Notes: generated by a model from the letters alone, not told the origin. Shown: positions 19,047 through 28,930, counted from the first letter of the stretch. The stretch: DNA of 64,000 nt from Corynebacterium riegelii (GCF_016728505.1 NZ_CP068159.1:186001-250000); one strand, 5' to 3'. Program-made: numbers and translations.

Positions 19047-20399
19047 TTACTTCATCTCCCATTTCGGTCCCTCGGGGGTGTCCGTGACCTCGATGCCAGC
19101 CGCTGCCAGCCTGTCACGCACTGCGTCCGCCTCGGCCCAGTCCTTATTCGCGCGCGCCGTTGCACGTCGCTCAAGCTCCGCGCCCACCAGCACGTCGAGT
19201 GCCTTGGTGCTGTCACCCGCAGCGTCTTCACGCCACTGGCCTGGGTCGATGCCCAGCACTGCCGCCATCGCACGCACCTGCGCCGCCACGGCGGTGACCG
19301 CCTCAACGTCTTTTGCTTTGTTGCCTTCGCGCACGGTGTTGTGGATCTCCGCCAGCGCGCGCGGCACCGCGAAATCATCGCACATCGCGGCCGCAAACGC
19401 ATCGGTCCAGGTTGTCGGCTCAGGGTAGCCTGCGCGCTTCACAAACTCCTCAATGCGCTTGTAGCCCGCGGCCGCCTCCTGGAGTGCCTCCGGCGAGTAC
19501 TCCAGCACGCTGCGGTAGTGCGCGGAGCCCAGGTAGTAGCGCAGCTCCACCGGGCGCACCGGCATGGCGTCCAGGGAGAGCACGTTGCCCAAAGACTTGG
19601 ACATTTTCTCGCCTGCCATGGTCACCCAGTGGTTGTGCATCCAGAAGTTGGCAAAGCCATCGCCCGCCGCGTGCGACTGGGCCTGCTCGTTCTCGTGGTG
19701 CGGGAACTGCAGGTCAAGCCCGCCGCCGTGGATGTCAAACTCCGGACCCAGGTACCAGGTGGACATCGCTGAGCACTCCAAGTGCCAGCCGGGCCGCCCG
19801 TCGCCCCAGGGGGTTGGCCAGTGCGGCTCGCCCGGCTTGGCTGCTTTCCACAGGGCGAAGTCCAGGGCATTTTGCTTATCGACGCCCCCCTCACCCCTCA
19901 AATCCTCCACCCTATTACCCGAAACCGAACCGTAGTCCCCACCGGCCTCGACCCAAGCGTTGACGTCGAAATAGACCGAGCCCTTGGAGGCGTAGGCAAA
20001 GCCCTTGTCAATCAAGCGCTGCATGTAATCGACCATCTGCGTCACATGCCCGGTGGCGCGCGGCTCCGTACTCGGCGGCATCACGCCAAGCGCGTTATAG
20101 GCGCGGGTGAACTCGCGCTCATAGGTGGACACCCACTCCCACCAGGGCCGGTTGTTTTCGGCGGCTTTGTTCAAAATCTTGTCATCAATATCGGTGACGT
20201 TGCGGACAAACGCCACGTCATAGCCGTTGGCCAAAAACCAGCGGCGCACGATGTCAAACGCCACACTAGAGCGCAAATGCCCAATATGGGGGGCCGATTG
20301 CGGGGTGGCTCCGCACACGTACATGGAGACGTGGCCGGGCTTGAGCGGCTCAAAATCTCGAAGCGTTTTGGTGGCAGTGTCAAAAATCTTTTGTTGCAC
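19047..20399 (-). CDS. cysS: Cysteinyl-tRNA synthetase
   Basis: 450 residues. Class I synthetase with Y-V-C-G-A-T-P (zinc ligand Cys), the HIGH motif A-P-H-I-G-H-L, zinc-binding H-L-E-C-S-A-M and H-H-E-N-E, and E-K-M-S-K-S-L-G-N. The stretch [13 protein letters not shown] just before D-F-A-L-W-K replaces a variable loop in other CysS proteins and is encoded by one of the best copies of the dispersed motif. It is followed by rlmB and preceded by ispF with 5 bp between. Confidence 0.95.
   Translation of the reverse strand: MQQKIFDTATKTLRDFEPLKPGHVSMYVCGATPQSAPHIGHLRSSVAFDIVRRWFLANGYDVAFVRNVTDIDDKILNKAAENNRPWWEWVSTYEREFTRAYNALGVMPPSTEPRATGHVTQMVDYMQRLIDKGFAYASKGSVYFDVNAWVEAGGDYGSVSGNRVEDLRGEGGVDKQNALDFALWKAAKPGEPHWPTPWGDGRPGWHLECSAMSTWYLGPEFDIHGGGLDLQFPHHENEQAQSHAAGDGFANFWMHNHWVTMAGEKMSKSLGNVLSLDAMPVRPVELRYYLGSAHYRSVLEYSPEALQEAAAGYKRIEEFVKRAGYPEPTTWTDAFAAAMCDDFAVPRALAEIHNTVREGNKAKDVEAVTAVAAQVRAMAAVLGIDPGQWREDAAGDSTKALDVLVGAELERRATARANKDWAEADAVRDRLAAAGIEVTDTPEGPKWEMK
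19874..19884 (-). repeat. Dispersed motif, exact copy in cysS
   Basis: Coding-strand sequence GGGCGTCGATAAGCAAAATG then CCC encodes G-V-D-K-Q-N. GGGC and GCCC flank the centre as a complementary pair. The coding strand is G-rich for 20 bases upstream. The encoded stretch falls in a loop that varies between CysS proteins. Confidence 0.85.
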
Positions 20400-20404
20400 G
20401 TTTC

Positions 20405-20905
20405 TTACCCTACTTTGACCAGCGCCGTCGCAATCGCAGCGCGCCCCTCACCGGAGCCAGTAAAACCCATGTGGTCCGTAGTGGTCGCGGACACCGACAC
20501 CGGCGCACCCAACGCCTCACTCAACACCTGCTGGCACTCCTCGCGCACCGCCGACATCTTGGGGGTCTGCGCGATCAGTTGGGCGGAGGCGTTGATGATG
20601 GTGACGCCTTTGGCGTCGCAAAGCAACTTGAGCTCCTGCAACAACTGCACACCGCGCACACCGTCATACTCCGGACGACCGACGCCAACAAACGAGCCAA
20701 GGTCGCCCAAGCCTGCGGCCGAGAGCACCGCGTCCACGATGGCGTGGCTGACTACGTCGCCATCAGAATGGCCCTCACAGCCGTCCTGATCAGGGTGAAA
20801 AATGCCAGCGATCCAGCACTCTTTGCCCGGCTGGATCTGGTGGGCATCAAAAGCAGTACCAACGCGGAGGGTGGAAAGCGGGTTCGAGGTCTGGGAGGAT
20901 TCCAT
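20405..20905 (-). CDS. ispF: 2-C-methyl-D-erythritol 2,4-cyclodiphosphate synthase
   Basis: 166 residues. The metal site D-A-H near residue 20 and [14 protein letters not shown], plus [13 protein letters not shown], identify IspF of the MEP isoprenoid pathway. IspD is encoded upstream on the same strand, but an HNH/13E12-type gene of 1.1 kb lies between them. A variant of the dispersed motif (CGTCGCAAAGC, 20614-20624) lies within it. Confidence 0.95.
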   Translation of the reverse strand: MESSQTSNPLSTLRVGTAFDAHQIQPGKECWIAGIFHPDQDGCEGHSDGDVVSHAIVDAVLSAAGLGDLGSFVGVGRPEYDGVRGVQLLQELKLLCDAKGVTIINASAQLIAQTPKMSAVREECQQVLSEALGAPVSVSATTTDHMGFTGSGEGRAAIATALVKVG

Positions 20906-20916
20906 GACCCCCGATC

Positions 20917-22023
20917 CTAGTTGGCGTGGACGACCACCTTCGCCGGGTCATGGTTGAACAGGGAGCGCATCCCGCCGAAGGGGTGCAGCGTGTTCGCCCG
21001 GGCGAACCCGCGCGGAGAGACCCACACCGGTGCCCCGCCGCGCATCTCAATGTGGCCGCGGCGAACCACATGCACGTCATCGTCATTGACACGATTGTGA
21101 TACCGGCACAGGGGCGCCAGGTTGCTCACATTGGTCTCGCCGCCGTTCTTCCACGCTTCAATGTGGTGGATCTCGCACTGGTCCGCGCCACGGCGGCAGT
21201 CCGGACTGGTGCAGATCGGCTGCGTGGCCCGCGCCATGTCGCGCTGCTTCGCGTTGGCGAACCGCTCCAGACGGTACTGGTTCACCGCGCCTTCCGTCGG
21301 GTGGAAGGCCACCGCCTCCAATTCGTTGTCCCGGTTGGCGGTGTGGGCGGTGAGGAAGTCGGCGCCGGTCATGGTGGTGCCATCAGTAAGCCCGAGCACA
21401 ACGTCATCGCCCTCGCCACGGATAATGCGCACCCACTCTGGCAACGGGATGAGCAACTGCGGCCGCGGAACAGCATGCGGCACTCCCCCGCCGCTGCGTA
21501 TAAGCGCAAGGAAATGCTCAAGTAATTGCTCCGCAAGAGGCAAATCTGGGTCCACCTTCTGCAACAACGCGTGCTCCAAGTCGGCGACATCACGCTCATC
21601 TGCCCAGAACATCACCCGACGCCGACCATGACGCGACGCCGAAATCGTCATCTTCTTCTCCGGCGCCTTGTCCACACTGGGCAGAATCTTCCTGACCAGC
21701 GCGAGCAGCGCCTTGTACGTACCGCGCACGGAGAGCATAGTCAGCCGCAGCTTGTTGCGCGTCCGGTTGTTCTTAATCTGCCTGAGCTTCTTCTCAATGT
21801 GGATGAGCTTGTCCAGGCTCACCCCCTGCACACGAGCCTTCTCCCGCGCCTGTCGTTGCTTCGACGGCGACGTCGTCGGACCGTAATACGCGTCATGCAC
21901 GAGCTTCCAGTTATTCGCAGTTGTCTGCGACATCCCGGCATCCAACGCGGCTTCGCGGTCAAACCCTTCCAACATTTCTATTGCGCCCCCCGAAAGGGCC
22001 TCGATCACATTTTTAAAGTTCAT
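20917..22023 (-). CDS. HNH endonuclease / 13E12 (DUF222-like) protein
   Basis: 368 residues. The C-terminal HNH domain reads C-T-S-P-D-C-R-R-G, then C-E-I-H-H-I-E-A-W-K-N-G-G-E-T and N-L-A-P-L-C-R-Y-H-N-R, with the metal Cys pairs and the H-H, N and H residues in place. The long helical N-terminal part resembles the DUF222/13E12 group that is multicopy in actinobacteria and often associated with mobile DNA. It has its own 114-bp upstream region. It interrupts the ispD-ispF pair. Whether it is a homing-type nuclease or has a host role is unknown. Confidence 0.85.
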   Translation of the reverse strand: MNFKNVIEALSGGAIEMLEGFDREAALDAGMSQTTANNWKLVHDAYYGPTTSPSKQRQAREKARVQGVSLDKLIHIEKKLRQIKNNRTRNKLRLTMLSVRGTYKALLALVRKILPSVDKAPEKKMTISASRHGRRRVMFWADERDVADLEHALLQKVDPDLPLAEQLLEHFLALIRSGGGVPHAVPRPQLLIPLPEWVRIIRGEGDDVVLGLTDGTTMTGADFLTAHTANRDNELEAVAFHPTEGAVNQYRLERFANAKQRDMARATQPICTSPDCRRGADQCEIHHIEAWKNGGETNVSNLAPLCRYHNRVNDDDVHVVRRGHIEMRGGAPVWVSPRGFARANTLHPFGGMRSLFNHDPAKVVVHAN

Positions 22024-22137
22024 GCCCCAAAGATATTGACCAAAAGTGCCCTTCTACAAGGGTTTTTGAGATTTCCCACAGTTCCCAAATTTATGGAACC
22101 GAACAGGGTTTGAGGCAGTCTAAATAAGGATGGGGCT

Positions 22138-22839
22138 TTATGATTCCGCCTCATCAGTAATGCGCTGTGCCAGCATAAAGTCGACCGGAGTGGTGATCTT
22201 GAAGGCCAGCGAATCACCCTCAACGGTGGCTACGGGGATGCCGAACCACTCCATCAACGAGGCATCATCAGTAGCCACAAAATCCTGCGCACCCGCAAAG
22301 TAGGCCTTGTTCGCCTCGCGCAAGGTGCGCAAGTCAAAACCCTGCGGCGTTTGCACCGCGCGCAGGCGAGCACGATCGGGCGTGGATTCCACGAACCCGT
22401 TGTCCACCACCTTGATAGTGTCCGCCACCGGCACAACCGGGATCACGGCTTGAGCACCGTCCTCAACGGCAGCTGCGACACGCGCGATCATCGCCGGCGG
22501 TGTCAGTGCGCGGGCGGCGTCGTGGATGAGCACCGTAGCGTCGTCAAGCGGGATGCTCTGCAACGCATTCCACACGGAGTTCGCACGCTCGGCACCACCG
22601 TGGACAAACGTCACATCGTGGCCCTGCAGCAAGCGCGCGGCAGGCGACTCCATCTCCGGAGACACCACAACGTACACAGCATCCACTACCCCCGATTGCA
22701 CCATCGCGCTTACAGAGCGCTCAAGCAAACTGCGGCCGCGAAGCTCCACATACGCCTTCGGCAACGCAGCCCCCAGACGAGTGCCTTGGCCGGCCGCCGC
22801 CACAATGGCGATAACTGAGGGCTTAGTCCTCATCCTCAT
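22138..22839 (-). CDS. ispD: 2-C-methyl-D-erythritol 4-phosphate cytidylyltransferase
   Basis: 233 residues. Nucleotidyltransferase signature [10 protein letters not shown] with L-P-K-A-Y near the N-terminus, then H-D-A-A-R-A and the T-P-Q-G-F motif. It makes CDP-methylerythritol in the MEP pathway. The start overlaps the end of carD by 17 bp; M3 is an alternative start. The carD-ispD order is the usual actinobacterial arrangement. Confidence 0.95.
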   Translation of the reverse strand: MRMRTKPSVIAIVAAAGQGTRLGAALPKAYVELRGRSLLERSVSAMVQSGVVDAVYVVVSPEMESPAARLLQGHDVTFVHGGAERANSVWNALQSIPLDDATVLIHDAARALTPPAMIARVAAAVEDGAQAVIPVVPVADTIKVVDNGFVESTPDRARLRAVQTPQGFDLRTLREANKAYFAGAQDFVATDDASLMEWFGIPVATVEGDSLAFKITTPVDFMLAQRITDEAES

Positions 22840-23407
22840 CGTCGAAGCTCAGATCATCCAGATCCAGATCCTCATCATCCACAGCATTCGGATCCTCGCT
22901 GATGCCGGCCTTCACCTGCTCCTCGATGATCTTGGCAATGCCGGACTCCATCTCCTCGACCTTCTTCTCATCCACCGGCTCAGCCAGCGCAAGCTCACCC
23001 ACCAAAATCTGGCGAGCCTTGCCCAACATGCGCTTCTCACCAGCAGACAAACCCTTGCCCTGGTCACGGCGCCACAGGTCACGCACAACCTCCGCAACCT
23101 TGTTAATGTCACCCGACGCCAAACGCTCCTGGTTAGCCTTATAACGGCGAGACCAGTTGCCAGCCTCCTCAACGTCGGTTTCACGCAACACCGAAAAAAC
23201 GCGCTGCAGGCCCTCTTCATTGACCACGTCACGCACGCCGACAAGCTCAGTGTTCTTGATCGGCACACGGACCTCAAGGTCGGACTGAAGGATCTGCAAC
23301 ACCAGGTAGTCGAGGGTTTCCCCACCGATCTCACGCTGTTCAATATCTGCGATCTTTGCGGCACCATGGTGCGGGTACACCACAACTTCCCCGACCTTGA
23401 ACTCCAT
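22823..23407 (-). CDS. carD: CarD family RNA-polymerase-binding transcription regulator
   Basis: 194 residues. The Tudor-like N-terminal domain begins [14 protein letters not shown] and the helical DNA-binding part contains W-S-R-R-Y-K-A-N. CarD stabilises open promoter complexes through the RNA polymerase beta subunit. Compared with mycobacterial CarD (about 162 residues) it has an extra acidic C-terminal tail ([10 protein letters not shown] and onward). It is divergent from a lipoprotein gene. Confidence 0.93.
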   Translation of the reverse strand: MEFKVGEVVVYPHHGAAKIADIEQREIGGETLDYLVLQILQSDLEVRVPIKNTELVGVRDVVNEEGLQRVFSVLRETDVEEAGNWSRRYKANQERLASGDINKVAEVVRDLWRRDQGKGLSAGEKRMLGKARQILVGELALAEPVDEKKVEEMESGIAKIIEEQVKAGISEDPNAVDDEDLDLDDLSFDDEDED

Positions 23408-23560
23408 ACGTCACTCCTTAGTGGCTCAATTGCCCCACAAGACTACCACTGGGAAAGTTAGAAATAACTGGCAGCGGAGACTAGAGTTAATCCCATTGTC
23501 ATTGCGTTGGTTATTGTCTTGCGCGAAAGAATATCCAGAAAGATTATGGAGGCACTCCCC

Positions 23561-24082
23561 GTGAAGTCCTTGAAGCCGGTTGCTGCAATCGCTTGCGCTA
23601 TGGTCCTGGCTGGCTGCTCTGCAGGTCAGATCACCCAGACCGCCGACCAGGTCGCTGCTGTTGATGGCGCCACCGCATTCACCGAAGACGGCGCAGTGTC
23701 CGTCCAGGATGTCACCCTGATCCTCACCGAGGATGGCCAGGCTGCACTGAAGTTTGTGGCAACCAACCAGGACACCTCCATGAAGGACCACACCCTGCAG
23801 TCCGTAAGCGTTGCCGGCACCCCGGTCAACCTGGGCGTATCCAAGCCGGTGACCTACAACTGCACCCTGGTCTCTGACTCCGCTGAAGGCCTCAACCGCA
23901 TCCCGCAGTCTGATGATCCGTGCATCCAGTACGTGCCAAACACCGTTGTGAACAAGGACTTCGCGTTCGCAGGCAACGTCCCGGTTTCCTTCACCTTTGA
24001 CAATTCGACCGTTGAGGTGGACGCGACCGTGTCCGCACCGAACCTGGTGTCCGGCCAGGAAGACCGCGACTTCTCCAAGTAA
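23561..24082 (+). CDS. Lipoprotein, unknown function
   Basis: 173 residues. I chose the GTG at 23561 because GGAGG lies 8 bases before it and it gives a compact signal peptide (MKSLKPVAAIACAMVLAGC). In-frame ATGs at 23546 and earlier would put charged residues ahead of it. The mature domain is a beta-rich sequence with one cysteine pair (Y-N-C-T and D-P-C-I). No family recognised. It is divergent from carD and precedes radA by 26 bp. Confidence 0.75.
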   Translation: MKSLKPVAAIACAMVLAGCSAGQITQTADQVAAVDGATAFTEDGAVSVQDVTLILTEDGQAALKFVATNQDTSMKDHTLQSVSVAGTPVNLGVSKPVTYNCTLVSDSAEGLNRIPQSDDPCIQYVPNTVVNKDFAFAGNVPVSFTFDNSTVEVDATVSAPNLVSGQEDRDFSK

Positions 24083-24108
24083 GCACGCAAAAGGCAAAGT
24101 AGAAACAC

Positions 24109-25494
24109 TTGGCCAAAAAGGCGCGGGTAATCCACACCTGCTCTGAATGCGGGTACTCCTCCCCCAAATGGTTGGGGAGGTGCCCCGAATGTGGATCTTG
24201 GGGGACGCTGCAGGAGGAAACTCTTGTCAGCACAGGTAGTGCCGCGAAAAGCGGCATCGGGGGTAACGTCAGCGTGACCGCAGGGGCACTGACCCCTGCC
24301 ACTCCGGCACGCCCAATCACCAAAGTCGCGGCCGACGCCGCACACGCAGTGCCTTCCGGCATCGGTGAGCTTGACCGCGTACTTGGCAACGGCGTGGTTC
24401 CCGGCTCCGTTATTTTGCTTGCCGGTGAGCCTGGCGTGGGTAAATCCACGTTGTTGTTGGAGGTGGCGTCGAGGTGGGCGTCGATAGGCAAAAAGGCTCT
24501 TTATGTCACGGCGGAGGAGTCAGCTGGGCAAGTGCGGGGGCGCGCGGGGCGAACCGGCGCGCTGCAGGACACGCTGTTTCTGGCCGCTGAATCCAACCTG
24601 GATACGGTGTTTGGGCACGTCAAAGAGGTCAAACCCAGCCTGCTGATCGTAGATTCGGTGCAGACCATGCACGCATCCGGTGTGGAAGGCGTTGCTGGCG
24701 GTGTGGCGCAGTCGCGCGCTGTGACGGCCGCGCTGACCACGCTGGCCAAGACCACGAACCTGCCGGTGCTACTGGTGGGACATGTGACCAAAGACGGCAA
24801 CGTAGCCGGCCCCCGGGTGCTTGAGCACCTCGTGGATGTGGTGCTGAACTTTGAAGGCGACCGACAGTCCAGCCTGCGCATGCTCCGCGGGCTGAAGAAC
24901 CGCTTCGGCGCCACCGATGAGGTTGGCTGTTTCGAGCAGACCGCGGACGGTATCCGTGAAGTGTCGGATCCGTCGGGGCTGTTTTTGAGCCACCGCGGCC
25001 AAACCCCGGACGGCTCGGCAGTAACCGTGGCCATGGATGGTGTGCGCCCCATGCTGGCTGAGGTGCAGGCCTTGACGGTAGACCCGGTAAATAAGTCTCC
25101 ACGCCGCGTGGTCACGGGCCTAGACGGCAACCGCGTGCCCATGGTGCTTGCTGTGCTGCAGGCGCGCTGTGGGGAGCGCACCAACGATAAGGACGCCTAC
25201 GTAGCCACTGTGGGTGGCGTGCGCATTACGGAAACGGCAACTGACCTGGCGGTGGCGCTGGCCACGTGGTCCTCACTGCACGAAAAACCACTCCCGGAAA
25301 AGACGGTGGTGGTGGGCGAAGTTGGCCTTGCAGGCGAGTTGCGCCGGGTGCCTAACCTTGCCCGTCGCCTGCAGGAGGCCGCGCGCCTGGGCTACACGCG
25401 TGCGATCGTGCCCGCCGGCGAGAAGGTAAGCGTGAAGGGTATGCGCGTCCAGCAAGTATCCACGGTGGCCGAGGCGATAAGGTTGCTTGCGTGA
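24109..25494 (+). CDS. radA: DNA repair protein RadA
   Basis: 461 residues from a TTG start. N-terminal zinc finger C-S-E-C and C-P-E-C, RecA-like ATPase with Walker A G-E-P-G-V-G-K-S-T, the RadA-specific K-N-R-F-G-A-T motif and a Lon-like C-terminal domain. It acts in branch migration and recombination intermediate processing. The stop overlaps the disA start by four bases (GTGA). A one-mismatch copy of the dispersed motif (24479-24489) encodes A-S-I-G-K just after Walker A. Confidence 0.95.
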   Translation: MAKKARVIHTCSECGYSSPKWLGRCPECGSWGTLQEETLVSTGSAAKSGIGGNVSVTAGALTPATPARPITKVAADAAHAVPSGIGELDRVLGNGVVPGSVILLAGEPGVGKSTLLLEVASRWASIGKKALYVTAEESAGQVRGRAGRTGALQDTLFLAAESNLDTVFGHVKEVKPSLLIVDSVQTMHASGVEGVAGGVAQSRAVTAALTTLAKTTNLPVLLVGHVTKDGNVAGPRVLEHLVDVVLNFEGDRQSSLRMLRGLKNRFGATDEVGCFEQTADGIREVSDPSGLFLSHRGQTPDGSAVTVAMDGVRPMLAEVQALTVDPVNKSPRRVVTGLDGNRVPMVLAVLQARCGERTNDKDAYVATVGGVRITETATDLAVALATWSSLHEKPLPEKTVVVGEVGLAGELRRVPNLARRLQEAARLGYTRAIVPAGEKVSVKGMRVQQVSTVAEAIRLLA

Positions 25495-26528
25495 CACTGC
25501 GTGAAATCTTGGCCAAGCTCTCCCCCGGCACTCCGCTTCGCGACGGCTTGGAGCGCATCCAACGCGGCCGCAGCGGCGGCCTGATTGTGCTGGGAGATAC
25601 CCCAGAGGTAACCAAGATTTGCGACGGCGGCGTAACCTTCGACGCCCCCTTCTCCCCCACCTTGTTACGCGAGCTTTCCAAAATGGACGGCGCGGTAATC
25701 CTATCTGCCGACGGCTCACGAATCACGCGTGCAAACGTCCAACTTGTGCCCTCGCCGGAGTATTTGACGGTTGAGTCCGGCACCCGCCACCGCGCCGCCG
25801 AACGCACCGCCCTGCAGACCGGTGTTCCGGTGGTCAGTGTGTCCGCATCCATGAACACGGTGACGTTGTACCACGACGGAACCCGCCACCGCCTGGAGGA
25901 ATCCGCCGTGCTGATCGCACGCGCAAACCAGGCGCTTTCCACCATTGAGCGCTACCGGCAACGCCTTGACATGGCTAACCAGCGCCTGTTCGTCGCAGAG
26001 ATGAACGGCTACGCCACCGTGGGAGATGTAGTGGGCACGCTGCAGCGCCAGATGATGTTGGAGCGCGCCGCCATGGACCTGGATCTGACCATTGTGGAGC
26101 TTGGCTCAGACGCCCGCCAGCTGATCCTGCAGCTGACCGAGCTTGAAGGTTCCAACGCCACTGACATTGAGATGTTGGTGCGCGACTACATCGCCGCCGA
26201 CACGGTGCCAACCGATGAGCAGGTCGCCCACGCCGTGCACGCGCTCGAAGCGCTTCCGGACGCTGAGCTTTTGCACAGCTCTGCACTCGCCCGCCAACTT
26301 GGGCTTCCCGCTTCCGAGGAAAACCTCATGCAGTCAGTGGTACCGCGCGGCTACCGCGCGCTTTCGCGCGTACCGCGTGTGCAGAAGTTCCTCATGGATC
26401 ACATTGTTTCGGCCTTCGGCGAACTGCCGACGATTGTCAACGCCACGCCCGAGGAGCTCGCCAGCGCCGACCACGTCTCCGGCCTGTGGGCGCGCCACAT
26501 CGCCGAGGGCCTGCGCCGCATTAGTTAA
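25491..26528 (+). CDS. disA: DNA integrity scanning protein DisA (diadenylate cyclase)
   Basis: 345 residues from GTG. The DAC domain shows M-D-G-A-V-I-L and S-G-T-R-H-R-A-A-E-R, the two catalytic motifs for making c-di-AMP from two ATP. A helical linker and a C-terminal helix-hairpin-helix DNA-binding part (E-L-P-T-I-V-N-A-T-P-E-E-L) follow. Coupling to radA is conserved in Gram-positives, where RadA modulates DisA activity. It is convergent with the next gene. Confidence 0.95.
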   Translation: MTLREILAKLSPGTPLRDGLERIQRGRSGGLIVLGDTPEVTKICDGGVTFDAPFSPTLLRELSKMDGAVILSADGSRITRANVQLVPSPEYLTVESGTRHRAAERTALQTGVPVVSVSASMNTVTLYHDGTRHRLEESAVLIARANQALSTIERYRQRLDMANQRLFVAEMNGYATVGDVVGTLQRQMMLERAAMDLDLTIVELGSDARQLILQLTELEGSNATDIEMLVRDYIAADTVPTDEQVAHAVHALEALPDAELLHSSALARQLGLPASEENLMQSVVPRGYRALSRVPRVQKFLMDHIVSAFGELPTIVNATPEELASADHVSGLWARHIAEGLRRIS

Positions 26529-26552
26529 CGCCGCATTAGCTAGCGTTTCGCG

Positions 26553-27278
26553 TTACGCCGTGAAGTTGAACGGCGCGGCGTCCGAAGCATTGTCGCCGAT
26601 CACCGCGTGCAGGTAGTAAGAGCCCGCCGGTACTGTCTTACGGTCGGTGCATGCGCCCGGCGCGGATGCAGTGCCGGACCAAACGGCCTGGTACGGGCGC
26701 TTCTCGCCAGCCGGGAAGGTCTCCTGGCCAACCACGATGGAGGCGTAGCAGTCAGTATCGCTCCACACGCGGGCGTTGGTGGCCATGTCGTAGACTTCGA
26801 AGCGCATGTCGCCGTCGTTAAGGTCGAGCACGCAGTCGGTGTCGGTGGGGTTTTCCACTTCCATGAAGATCTTCGGCGAATCGCCCACCTTAAACGACGG
26901 GAACTCCGTCAGTGCGGTGATGCGCAGGTCAGACAGCTCGCAGAAGCCTTTCGCGATGGGCTCTTCGCTTGCCGACGCCTCCGCGCCCTCCCCCTCCGTC
27001 TCCTCCTTGGTTGCCGCAGTCGTGACCCCGGTGGTGGATTCGGTGGTGGAATCGACATCCTCTGGGGCAGGTACCGTCGGCTCGGTCACAGGTGTGACAC
27101 TCGGGGTGGAGTCAGTGGTGGACACCGCAGCGTCAGAGCCGTCGCCGGAGTTGTTTCCGGACTTCGCTACCGCGCTTAAACCCCAGACCACTAGGACAAC
27201 AAGGATCAAAAGAACGACAAGCGCACCGACCCTGCGGCGCACATAGATCTCGTCTGGGAGCGGGCGCTGGTTTGTCAT
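26553..27278 (-). CDS. Membrane-anchored exported protein, unknown function
   Basis: 241 residues. A short basic N-terminus and one membrane helix (about 14-33) are followed by a Thr/Ser/Glu-rich linker (about 35-105) and a C-terminal beta domain of about 125 residues with four cysteines (F-C-E-L, D-C-V-L, D-C-Y-A, A-C-T-D). The layout suggests an extracytoplasmic immunoglobulin-like domain on a stalk. No enzymatic motif is visible. It lies 9 bp from the carbonic anhydrase stop on the same strand, downstream of that gene. Confidence 0.7.
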   Translation of the reverse strand: MTNQRPLPDEIYVRRRVGALVVLLILVVLVVWGLSAVAKSGNNSGDGSDAAVSTTDSTPSVTPVTEPTVPAPEDVDSTTESTTGVTTAATKEETEGEGAEASASEEPIAKGFCELSDLRITALTEFPSFKVGDSPKIFMEVENPTDTDCVLDLNDGDMRFEVYDMATNARVWSDTDCYASIVVGQETFPAGEKRPYQAVWSGTASAPGACTDRKTVPAGSYYLHAVIGDNASDAAPFNFTA

Positions 27279-27287
27279 GCCCTCACT

Positions 27288-27890
27288 CTAGTTCGCGAAA
27301 TGCTCCCAGACGGTCTCGACGCGGCCGCAGTCAAGCAGGTAGCGAGCCGCCACCACACCCGTCCCCTCTTTGTTAATGGATGGGATGCGCTCCACCAGGT
27401 GCTGTGCGGTGATCTTCGCGTGGGTTTCTTCGATCTTCTCGCGGGAGTTCTCGCCCGCCGCACGTGCGGCCAGGACGGACGGCGCGATCTTTTCCATAAA
27501 CACGCGGGTCAAACCGTGCGGTGCATGCTCTGGGTCCTCCACCGAACCGATCGCGGCACCGATAGCGCCACACGACTCGTGCGTGAGCGCGACGACCAGT
27601 GGTACGCCAAGGCCCTCTACGGCGTACTCCACACTCGCCGAAACTGCCGCGTCCACGCAACCGCCTGCGGTGCGGATGACAAACAGATCCCCGAAGCCGG
27701 CATCAAACAGCAGCTCGACCGGCACACGGGAGTCGCTACACGCCACGATCGCAGCGACCGGGTTTTGCCCTTCGACGATCTCTGCGCGGCGGCGCGGATC
27801 CCTGTGTGGCGTTGTCGCCGAATCTGTAGCGAAGCGCTCGTTGCCTTCCAGAAGGCTGTTCCAAACCTGACGTGGGGAAGAATGTTCCAT
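27288..27890 (-). CDS. Beta-class carbonic anhydrase
   Basis: 200 residues from ATG 27890; ATG 27911 is an alternative that would sit almost against the mutY start. Zinc site residues are seen as A-C-S-D-S-R and T-H-E-S-C-G, the classic Cys-Asp-Arg-His-Cys set. It interconverts CO2 and bicarbonate, supplying carboxylations in fatty-acid and anaplerotic metabolism. The much longer upstream open frame is antisense to mutY and is not real. Divergent from mutY. Confidence 0.9.
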   Translation of the reverse strand: MEHSSPRQVWNSLLEGNERFATDSATTPHRDPRRRAEIVEGQNPVAAIVACSDSRVPVELLFDAGFGDLFVIRTAGGCVDAAVSASVEYAVEGLGVPLVVALTHESCGAIGAAIGSVEDPEHAPHGLTRVFMEKIAPSVLAARAAGENSREKIEETHAKITAQHLVERIPSINKEGTGVVAARYLLDCGRVETVWEHFAN

Positions 27891-27912
27891 AGTCACTATT
27901 GTTGCACTCATT

Positions 27913-28758
27913 GTGAGCCTGCAAGACGAAATCATCCACTGGTATTCCGACAACGCCCGCGACCTGCCGTGGCGCAATGAATCGACCTCGCCGTGGGGCG
28001 TGTTGGTCAGTGAAGTGATGAGCCACCAAACCCAAGTTGAGCGCGTCGCACCCATCTGGGTGGACTGGATGCACCGCTGGCCCACGCCCGAAGCGTTTGC
28101 CGCCGCCAGTACTGCCGACGTCCTACGCGCCTGGGGGTCTCTGGGGTATCCCCGCCGTGCACTTCGCCTCAAGGAGTGTGCGCAGGTCATTGTGGATGAA
28201 TGCGGCGGGGTGGTTCCGCGTGGCGTCGATAAGCTGCTGGCTCTTCCCGGAATTGGTGAGTACACCGCGCGCGCTGTCGCCGCATTTGCATACGGGCAGA
28301 ACGTGGCGGTTGTGGACACCAATGTGCGCCGCGTCCACGCGCGTGTGGTGCTTGGGCAGGAAAATCAGAAACCCCGCAAATCCGAAATCGCCGACGTCAC
28401 CGAGCTGCTGCCGCCCGAGCAAGGGCCCGTGTTCTCCGAAGGGCTTATCGAACTCGGCGCGCTGGTCTGCAAAACCAAACCCGTCTGCGAGGCATGCCCA
28501 GTTAGTCAGTGTTTGTGGCGCGAGCGCGGCTACCCCAAGACGTTTGTGAAGGCGCCCTCACAGAAGTTTGCGGGCACCGACAGGCAGGTCCGCGGCAAGA
28601 TCATGCGCGTGCTTCGCGACGCCCCTGGCCCCGTCCCCCAATCCGACATCGACGTGGTGTGGCCCGACGATGCACAACGATCGCGAGCGTTGTACTCCCT
28701 GCTCGAAGACGGCTTGGCCGTCCAAAACGAACGCGGCTACTTCCACCTGCCGCGGTAG
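27913..28758 (+). CDS. mutY: A/G-specific adenine glycosylase
   Basis: 281 residues from GTG. N-terminal W-Y-S-D-N-A-R-D-L-P-W-R, the helix-hairpin-helix L-P-G-I-G-E-Y-T-A-R-A, catalytic Asp in V-V-D-T-N-V-R-R-V and a 4Fe-4S loop C-K-T-K-P-V-C-E-A-C-P-V-S-Q-C. It removes adenine opposite 8-oxoguanine. The protein is shorter than E. coli MutY (350), ending soon after a small C-terminal domain, as in other corynebacteria. Its last 22 bp overlap a DUF4236 gene on the other strand. An exact copy of the dispersed motif encodes G-V-D-K-L before the hairpin. Confidence 0.93.
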   Translation: MSLQDEIIHWYSDNARDLPWRNESTSPWGVLVSEVMSHQTQVERVAPIWVDWMHRWPTPEAFAAASTADVLRAWGSLGYPRRALRLKECAQVIVDECGGVVPRGVDKLLALPGIGEYTARAVAAFAYGQNVAVVDTNVRRVHARVVLGQENQKPRKSEIADVTELLPPEQGPVFSEGLIELGALVCKTKPVCEACPVSQCLWRERGYPKTFVKAPSQKFAGTDRQVRGKIMRVLRDAPGPVPQSDIDVVWPDDAQRSRALYSLLEDGLAVQNERGYFHLPR

Positions 28759-28907
28759 GTCATGCCGCCGGGCAGCTTGATCCACACGCCGCCGCGGGAG
28801 TTGAACGTCACCGGCCCGACCTTGGTAGACATCGAAGCGCCGGTGCCGGTCTGGTTAATCCAGACGTTCTTGCCAACCTTGTGCCGTTTCCGATACTGAA
28901 GACCCAT
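28737..28907 (-). CDS. Small DUF4236-like protein
   Basis: 56 residues from ATG 28907 (MGLQYRKRHKVGKNVWINQT). The start and the K-V-G-P-V-T-F-N-S-R-G pattern match DUF4236, a short basic domain with a G-L-x-x-R-K start. A longer frame upstream runs into the divergent lipase signal peptide and is ignored. Function unknown. It overlaps the 3' end of mutY by 22 bp. Confidence 0.7.
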   Translation of the reverse strand: MGLQYRKRHKVGKNVWINQTGTGASMSTKVGPVTFNSRGGVWIKLPGGMTYRGRWK

Positions 28908-28930
28908 GCGCAGAAGCTTACACTTTGTGC

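Noticed and set aside
24410..24432. TTTTGCTTGCCGGTGAGCCT in radA as a motif copy
   Set aside because: The CGACG core is absent and the codons belong to the conserved Walker A region.
27891..28322. Long upstream extension of the carbonic anhydrase frame
   Set aside because: It is antisense to mutY and has no similarity to carbonic anhydrase; the family starts near ATG 27890.
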